A stretch of DNA of 64,000 nucleotides, taken from positions 1 through 64,000 of the forward strand of contig NTMA01000066.1 in assembly GCA_002917075.1 (NCBI GenBank), given 5' to 3'. Source of the DNA: Hawksworthiomyces lignivorus. Lineage: Eukaryota; Ascomycota; Sordariomycetes; Ophiostomatales; Ophiostomataceae. The position numbers were made by a program, and so were the translations under genes. Under the pieces are notes generated by a model. The model had not been told where the DNA came from. It saw nothing but the letters and a program-made list of their open reading frames with translations, and searched no databases. Below are positions 58,021 to 64,000 of the stretch, piece by piece. How positions within the stretch are numbered: position 1 is the first letter of the stretch; every line of letters begins with the position of its first letter.

Positions 58021-58772
58021 GTTATTCTAGCTCAATATGTTATTGGCGTTATAAAAATGAGAATAGGAGGCTGATAAGAAAAGAATATGGGCTGGCGAAG
58101 CAAAAAATTGTTGACTAAAGGCAATGAATATTGTTTTTAAAGCATCGGACGGCACACCTACCAAAGTGAATCGTAGAGCGTGGCTCACCTCTCTGGAATT
58201 AAAGAGATGCGGGGAACTCAGCCGTACCTCGGCTCAAGGTAGTAATGCTTTGTGGACACTAGGCGTGACGTGTTTTGAAGAAGTCATGATTATTATAACC
58301 TAACAACCTTTCTGAGCTGCCCTTGTAATAAACGGTCGCTCTCTTTTTTGACCATTTGGTCTAGAGTCATTTGCCGGTCAACAAAGGGAGTGATCTCATA
58401 AGCCTAGAAGATTCTACTGCCTATATATTCTAGCTTGAGATGCGATGAATTTCGTACCACCGATCCTCCTATCTGACTTAGCTCGTCATATAAATGGGAA
58501 ATGCTGATCAGAAAGAGTTGAACATGTTTTCGAGTTACAGCACTCGACCTGGTTACACATATTCTCCGGCTCGGTGCTTAGCTGAGCGGCTGGCCTTTGT
58601 CAAGGACGGCGCCGAGAGCAAATGCGCTCGTTTTCTAACCCCCTTGACACAGGGGGCATATTGCTATGCTCTGGTGCCAAAGATGAGAAGACGCAAACAG
58701 CGCACATATTAAAAGGAACGTAGAAAGCCAACAAAAAAGTATACCATCTTGTCCGCACTCTCTCCGGTTCGT
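58021..58772. other. Intergenic region between the SWC5 3' end and the kappa-GST-type gene
   Basis: The gap holds the promoter of the minus-strand oxidoreductase gene and the 3' flank of SWC5. A 72-codon open frame at 58494-58712 has no protein-like features. Confidence 0.5.
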
Positions 58773-59895
58773 TCACACCTTGCCTGCCAGGCGTGCCCGC
58801 CGTGCTTCCTCTTCCCGTCGCATCTCTGTACGCACCAAAAACTGTTGGCGGTCAACAAACGCACCCTTTGACCTACCGGCTAGTGCTAATTCGTCTTGAA
58901 TTCCCTCACGGTCAACAAATCCAGCCCAGTCCATGCGGCTTTTCTCGACGGTATTGAGCTTCTTTGCTTGATCTTGTTGTGCGGCCCGTTCACGGGCCTG
59001 AAGCCGGGCGAGCAACCCGAGATCTAAGTCCACACGTCGTCCTATTATGCTGACACCAGCTTGTAATGACGAGACGTCGGGAGCCGGTTCAAATGCCGAG
59101 CGAAAAGCCTTTCGTGGCAGGTGCTTTGGTTGCTCGTCTTCAGTCTTATTGCCCGCAGCTTGATCCTGCGTCTGTGTAAGGTAAAGTTTTGCTTCTGCCG
59201 AATCAGGGGCGACTAGCTTCTCCTCCACGTGTACTTTTCCCGCAAAGTTATACGTTCTCTTAATTCTGATGAACTCTGTACCGGCACCAAAATTTTCCAT
59301 AGCAAGACCGGCTCTATCGTTTATCACATCGTCTGCCTTATTATCTGTTGAAGCGGCTACAGCTGCTGTCGCCAACGAGGCAAGTTCGTTTTGTCGGTCC
59401 GTGTTCTGGCCGCCCATCATCTCCGCCCAGAGCGCATCGACGTCGACGGTAACTAGTCCTTGGGCGACTGGCCCCCGTTGTTCGACTCTGCTGCACGCCT
59501 GTCAGCCCTAGTACATTTAAATTGCAATTGCTTTCACAGTAGGAGCACACTTACTCGTTCGCACGTTGACTACGTGTCATAATATAACCACTTGCGCCTT
59601 CGGCATCTTTACCTTCGCCTTCCCTCTTTCGCCGTTTCTTACCCTTTCCAATAACGGCTTCATCGCCAGAATTCTCTAACTCTTCAGCATCGGCTCTATC
59701 ACCGTTCTCTCCATTCTTCTCTCGGCTGCGTTTTGCTACGGCTGGGACTGTCGCCGATGGCTTGACATCACCTGTCACTGCCGCTTCGTCGTCATCTGAG
59801 TCTGAGGAAGTCCGATCGAGCACATCATCCGGAGCAAAGTCTGAGTCTTCAGATGATGCATAATTTTCCTCATCGAAAATAGGTTCTGCCGCCAT
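58773..59895 (-). CDS. SWC5: SWR1 chromatin-remodelling complex subunit 5, BCNT family (352 aa)
   Basis: Nuclear subunit of the SWR1 complex, which exchanges H2A-H2B for H2A.Z-H2B dimers; Swc5 activates the ATPase and binds histones through its acidic N-terminus. Two exons: 59555-59895 and 58773-59490 (or from 59487). Residues 1-60 are strongly acidic (EENYASSEDSDFAPDDV), followed by basic KGKKRRKR and YIMTRSQRA. The middle has VDALWAEMM and IKRTYNFAGKVHVEEKLV, which bind in the family. The C-terminal BCNT domain runs KLNTVEKSRMDWAGFVD, REGIQDELALAGRSKGAFVD and RQQFLVRTEMRREE. The 64-nt intron ends in a tandem CAGCAG acceptor; both uses stay in frame (352 or 351 residues). Confidence 0.94.
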
Positions 59896-60667
59896 CGCGG
59901 TGTTATTGGTGACAGTAGTGATCGTAAACCATGGGGAAATAGTACATCTAAAGACTTCTGAGTCAGGATTTTACTTCTAGTCTTGTCTCTGAAAATTGTA
60001 AATCGGTTTATTGCATAAAACAAATAGACATCAGCGTTGGATATCACACTACTTCAAACCTCTTTTTCTAGATCTTGTAGCTGCCCCATAGTTGGCCACA
60101 GGATACCGTTATTCTCTCAACCTAATCTAAAAAAAATGAGCTGTGAATATGTCTCGTAAAGATGAATAGTTGGGTGATGTGGTGTGTTGGCGCTATCTGA
60201 ATATTGATTTAAAGGGTATTCTTATGTGGACCAATAGATTTTAGCAAAGATGGACAGAATAGATTCTGGCTAGTGCTATCTATTCAGCCTTGCAGCCAAA
60301 AAAATAAGCTCAGACCAACATCACTGCTATGACGGTTTTGTGGTCCGTCTCTTGCCACGCGATTCTCAATTATCTCGACACTCTACAAAACACTGCTGCG
60401 ACCGCAAACAAGCACATTTTGATGCCATCGATAGGCAACACACCATTTCGGAGGTGACCGCTTCCACAGAAGCCCATCTATACAGAAGCTACTACAAGAT
60501 GTGATCCAAGAGCTAAAGTATCCACCGAAGCAACGCAATTGCCTCGCCTCACTTAAATCGGCAGAGTCCTTCGATGTCACGTCCTAGTCAGCGTTCCATT
60601 GTTCCCCCTCCCTCCTAATTTTGTTGCCTCAGTTGCAGTTGCTTAACTGGCCGGCTAGAAGATAACT
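59896..60667. promoter_or_regulatory. Shared upstream region of SWC5 and the glycosyltransferase-type gene
   Basis: A 772-bp divergent gap. No strong motif or open frame is seen. Confidence 0.5.
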
Positions 60668-63129
60668 ATGGATACAATGCAAGATCGGGTACGAGAAACG
60701 ATGCAGTCTTTTTTTCTCTCTGACGTGGAGATGGGAAAGAAAGATGATGATCACAACAGACCAAAAGCCAGCAGCGGCAGCAACTGCCTGAACACACCAA
60801 CTTGGACATCCGTACGTGTCCAGCCTAAAAAATTCTTCAAGCGCCTTGTCGTCGTCTTGATCATTTTTTCTGCCGTGTATACCTTCATTCGGAACATACC
60901 CACCGACGTACCCATCAGAGACCACCGTATTCCGGTTTACCGTGCACCTGGACAAAATCAGCTAGGAGAACTAGACAAAGCAGCTCAAGCAGGAGGATCA
61001 AATAAACAGCATACAACAAAGCAGCAACGCCCTCAGGCCCCTCCCTTCTCACGGAGATTGGGGGATGCAGATGCTGTTGAAGGAGATGAGGAGCTAGCAA
61101 TTGTCACATCTTCAAAAAAAGACGGGAAAGACGGACGTATGCCTGCCACTTACAATGGCCAACTGCGGTTCTTGAATCTGGCATCCTCACTTCGTGCGAT
61201 CGCGGACACACGCGGTGGCTATCTGCTCAACAAAAATGTTCTTTTCGTGGCAGCTAGCTTAAAGAGCATATCGACACTACTTCCACTGGCTTGTCAGATG
61301 GGATCAGAGCTTCGGAATTATGTACATTTTGCAGTTATGAGCAAAAGCGACATTACTCTCGTAGATCTGCGGGAGATCAATGGCATAGATGAATCTTGTA
61401 ATATTTTTTTCCATGGTATGTGTATTACACAAGACTTGATGAAATAATATCCGACAAAGCCTAACACGATCTCTTATAAAATGGCAGATGCCCGCCCCGA
61501 CTATGCATGGATTTCAACAGACGGGCGGTTGGAAAACAGTGTGAACGTTGCAATGTGTAAGTAGAAATGAGGCTTTCTTCGCACGTCGTCAATGCCTTGG
61601 CTAAGTTAGAGAAGCGCATATTCAGTTGTATATGCACCCACAAGCGATCATCATTGATGAGTCGAGCGAAGAAGAAGTATATCTACAAAGGGGTATACGG
61701 ACGTACACAAAAGGCAGCCAGACAACTCTTATCGAGCTGCCCATCAATGGGGCTAAGCGTCTTGCATGGCTTGCGAAGCTTGATAGTGCATCGTTATTAT
61801 GTATGTTCTGTCTAAGCCATTCCCGTATTTCTTTGTCTTCTCATGCTAAGCTCTATATACGCCAGATTGGAACAAGATCAGTATTGATATTCTTATCCAT
61901 GCATATCCGGGGGCTTCTGGTAGCCTGATTCGGCTACTCAAATCTCTAAGCAAAGCAGACTATAGCGGTGGTTCTGTGCCGCATGTCACAATCGAACTTC
62001 CGCAGAAAATCGACCCCCCGACGGCACAATTTCTAGAGACATTTCAATGGCCGCCGGAGAGATTTGCCGACCATTCAGCATCACGGCCCCTGTCACTACG
62101 GCACCGGATACCGAAGCATGGTCTTAATGAGGAAGAAAGCTCTATCCGCTTCCTTGAGTCATTTTGGCCAACCCATCCGCAGAATTCACATGTCCTTGTC
62201 CTTTCTCCGCAAGTCGAGCTGTCGCCTGAGTTTTTCCATTGTACGATTAAGCGTTGTGACTATTTTTTATGTCTTCGGTTATATTCCTTTCTAACTTTCT
62301 AATCTGCTCAGATACCAAATACGCTCTTCTTGAGTACCGGTACTCACATCCTGCTGTGCTACAAGAGTGGGACAAGCGTCTTTTTGGGATAAGCTTGGAT
62401 CTGCCGCCAACTAGCCTAGACGGGGTTACAAAATTTTCTCCACCGTCGTCTTCAACGAAGAAATCGGGCAACGCAGACTACAACTCACCGAATGGCCTGA
62501 ATAGCGGCGCCGATAGGAATGCTGGTGAACCAACCTCGTTTTTGTGGCAGGCCCCAAACAGTAACGCCATTCTCTTTCTTAGCGAGCACTGGATGGAATT
62601 ACATCGGTTTGTGACTCAGCTACTTGCGATACAACATGCGGCAGGCACGACACAGCAACAAAAGCAATTCATTGCCCAGAAACGTATTACCAAAAAATTT
62701 CCCTCGTGGCTGGAGTATGCTCTGCAGCTTTGCAGAGTACGTGGGTTCTGGACGTTATATCCAAGTGTAACGACAGCTAGTTCGTTAGCGACGATCCACA
62801 ACGAATTGTACAGGCCGCCGGAGGAGTATGAGAAGGACATTCTTGATGGCGAAGCTTCCTCATCAAACGCAAGAGACTATACTGAGGAAGACGAGGAAAT
62901 TCGGCTCAGATCCAAGCCATTGCTAGAGACGCTACCACACGGGGGTGGCCTGGCACCTTTCTCTAACCTTCCACTTTTGACGTGGGATGGGAAACAAGTG
63001 AGTTTAGATACAATCAACAAACAGACCGTCGAACAAGCGACAGATTTTCGGCTCGTGGTCGGTGGCTGTAGTGAAGAGATGCTTGATGCGCTCTTACCTG
63101 AGACGCTATTTTGTAATGAAGAAGAATAA
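60668..63129 (+). CDS. Fungal glycosyltransferase-2-type type II membrane protein (731 aa)
   Basis: Five exons: 60668-61415, 61488-61556, 61615-61800, 61866-62240 and 62312-63129. A short cytosolic N-terminus with a KKDDDH motif precedes one hydrophobic segment (about residues 59-76, KRLVVVLIIFSAVYTFI), so a type II protein of the Golgi or ER is likely. The luminal part matches a family that I recall annotated as glycosyltransferase 2 in Aspergillus: LNKNVLFVAASLKSISTLLP, NIFFHDARPDYAWIS, HIQLYMHPQAIIID, SIDILIHAYPGASGSLIRLL, SHVLVLSPQVELSPEFF, FLWQAPNSNAILF and PSWLEYALQLCR. Catalytic residues are not established. The second intron end uses an AAG acceptor, chosen because it gives in-frame SHIQLYMHPQ. 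An extra 40-residue Ser/Asn-rich insertion lies near residue 500. Confidence 0.85.
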
Positions 63130-63369
63130 AATGATAAGACTTGGTGTAATTTTACGCAAGTATAACACTAGAATAGCAATAATAAATCTGGACGTGCGGT
63201 TTGATTATGGCGAGGGTAGAAACCGTATTGTTCAATGATGTCTCACATGATATGCTATAACATAAATTATAGACAGAAGCAAGTGGTCATAATGATCGTG
63301 GTAATGATGCAAACATGCGCGATCAACAAGAGTCCAAAACAATTGTCGTTTTCTCTGGTTGTCAAATGC
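63130..63369. other. Convergent 3' region
   Basis: A 240-bp AT-rich gap between the stops of the glycosyltransferase-type gene (+) and the DUF202 gene (-). Nothing else is seen. Confidence 0.55.
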
Positions 63370-64000
63370 TCAACCACTGCCTACACCCTTGGTTTCGCCT
63401 AACGTGTTAACAACAAGGAGCGTAACACAGGAACCAAGGATACAAAGGGCGACTATTGCCATGATCTACCAAGAATAACAGTGAGCAGGAGTTCTTTCTT
63501 TTTTTTTCTTTTTGTTTCACGCAGCAAGAGCTTAAGAAAAGGTTGCAATCCTATCGGCTTTCAACGTACCGACTGAGTCTTCCATCCCGTTTGGACAATG
63601 GCGGACCGGCGGCTATACTTGTTGACGGTTTCTTGAAGATCAGAAAAGGACATCAGATTTAAATGGAGGAAATGAAGGAACTAACTGATGTAATTGGCCA
63701 CACCAACAAACAGTGTCAGGAGTGAGAGAAGCCAGAATATGATGCCCATAGGGCGGGCCATTCGAAGCTCAAGTGGTGAGGGCTCGTTCTTGAGGTGAAA
63801 GGAGAGTACGATGGCCACAGCTACAACGGCCATGGTTACTGCAAGGCGTAGATAGGAAAGGAAGGCTAGAGGCTCGTCAGCAACCAAGAAACATACCATT
63901 AAGGGACTGGATATGATGACTTCTTTCATTAGCTAAGCCATCTCGCGCCTAGTTCGTTCCTGTTAGCCACAGACGCAGATATAGGACCCAGAAGAAAGAA
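63370..64000 (-). CDS. DUF202 membrane protein, 5' part beyond the window (121 aa seen)
   Basis: Four exons are visible: 63921-63948, 63686-63865, 63570-63631 and 63370-63465. At least one more 5' exon must lie beyond 64000, because the first visible exon follows an acceptor (branch GCTAAC, CTAG) and no start codon is present. The joined sequence reads ARDGLANERTFLSYLRLAV, then hydrophobic segments (MAVVAVAIVLSF; MGIIFWLLSLLTLFVGVANY), KTVNKYSRRSAIVQTGWKTQ and a final hydrophobic segment (IVALCILGSCVTLLVVNTL) before the stop. This is the DUF202 pattern (NERTFL-W/Y-LR plus three membrane helices) known from small fungal vacuolar or plasma-membrane proteins and the C-terminus of VTC proteins. 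Function unknown. The first visible intron has an unusual donor, GTCATC. Confidence 0.85.

Noticed and set aside
1..64000. CRISPR arrays, biosynthetic gene clusters, viral or prophage-like elements
   Set aside because: No regular spaced repeats, no polyketide synthase or peptide synthetase modules and no viral replication or capsid genes are present; all recognised genes are eukaryotic core-genome types.

Overview
The window is nuclear DNA of a filamentous ascomycete (Pezizomycotina; Eurotiomycetes is my best guess, from protein resemblance only). Most genes carry short GT-AG introns of about 57-190 nt with CTAAC/CTGAC-type branch sites, genes lie on both strands without operons, and there is a nuclear gene for a mitochondrial complex I subunit, which Saccharomyces-type and fission yeasts lack. 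I built the gene models by joining reading frames at splice sites and comparing the products with remembered families; no database search was possible.

Layout. 1.4-3.0 kb (-): conserved low-complexity protein of unknown function, followed by a 7.7-kb stretch without a recognisable gene. 10.7-15 kb, compact housekeeping block: RPC19 (+, Pol I/III), complex I 14.8-kDa subunit (-), BUD31 (+, spliceosome), C2H2 zinc-finger protein (-). 16.7-20.6 kb: Rad5/HLTF-type SNF2-RING ATPase (+). 21.6-23.1 kb: delta-9 fatty acid desaturase with cytochrome b5 tail (-). 26.1-29.3 kb: divergent protein kinase (-). 29.3-35 kb: long gene-free gap. 35-38.6 kb: mitochondrial Lon protease PIM1 (-). 40.3-43 kb: small conserved protein (+), RRG7 (-), MED21 (+). 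43.3-44.3 kb: SDT1/PHM8-type HAD nucleotidase (-). 45.2-48 kb: 954-aa disordered protein (+). 52.4-56 kb: multi-KH RNA-binding protein (+). 57-58 kb: kappa-type GST/DsbA-fold protein (-). 58.8-59.9 kb: SWC5 (-). 60.7-63.1 kb: fungal glycosyltransferase-2-type membrane protein (+). 63.4 kb to the edge: DUF202 membrane protein (-), cut by the window end.

Functionally this is ordinary core-genome content: transcription and chromatin (RPC19, MED21, SWC5, SNF2-RING), splicing (BUD31), mitochondrial maintenance (complex I subunit, PIM1, RRG7), lipid metabolism (desaturase) and signalling. Several pairs are divergent with short shared promoters (complex I subunit/BUD31, RRG7/MED21). I found no secondary-metabolite cluster, intact transposon, tRNA, rRNA or CRISPR. 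The points most worth a second look are a clustered 9-bp motif (TACGGAGTA/TACTCCGTA) confined to intergenic DNA, a GC-AG intron in the nucleotidase gene, a 12-nt terminal coding exon, a CACGTGGG site upstream of the phosphatase-type gene, and a kinase with a degenerate catalytic loop.
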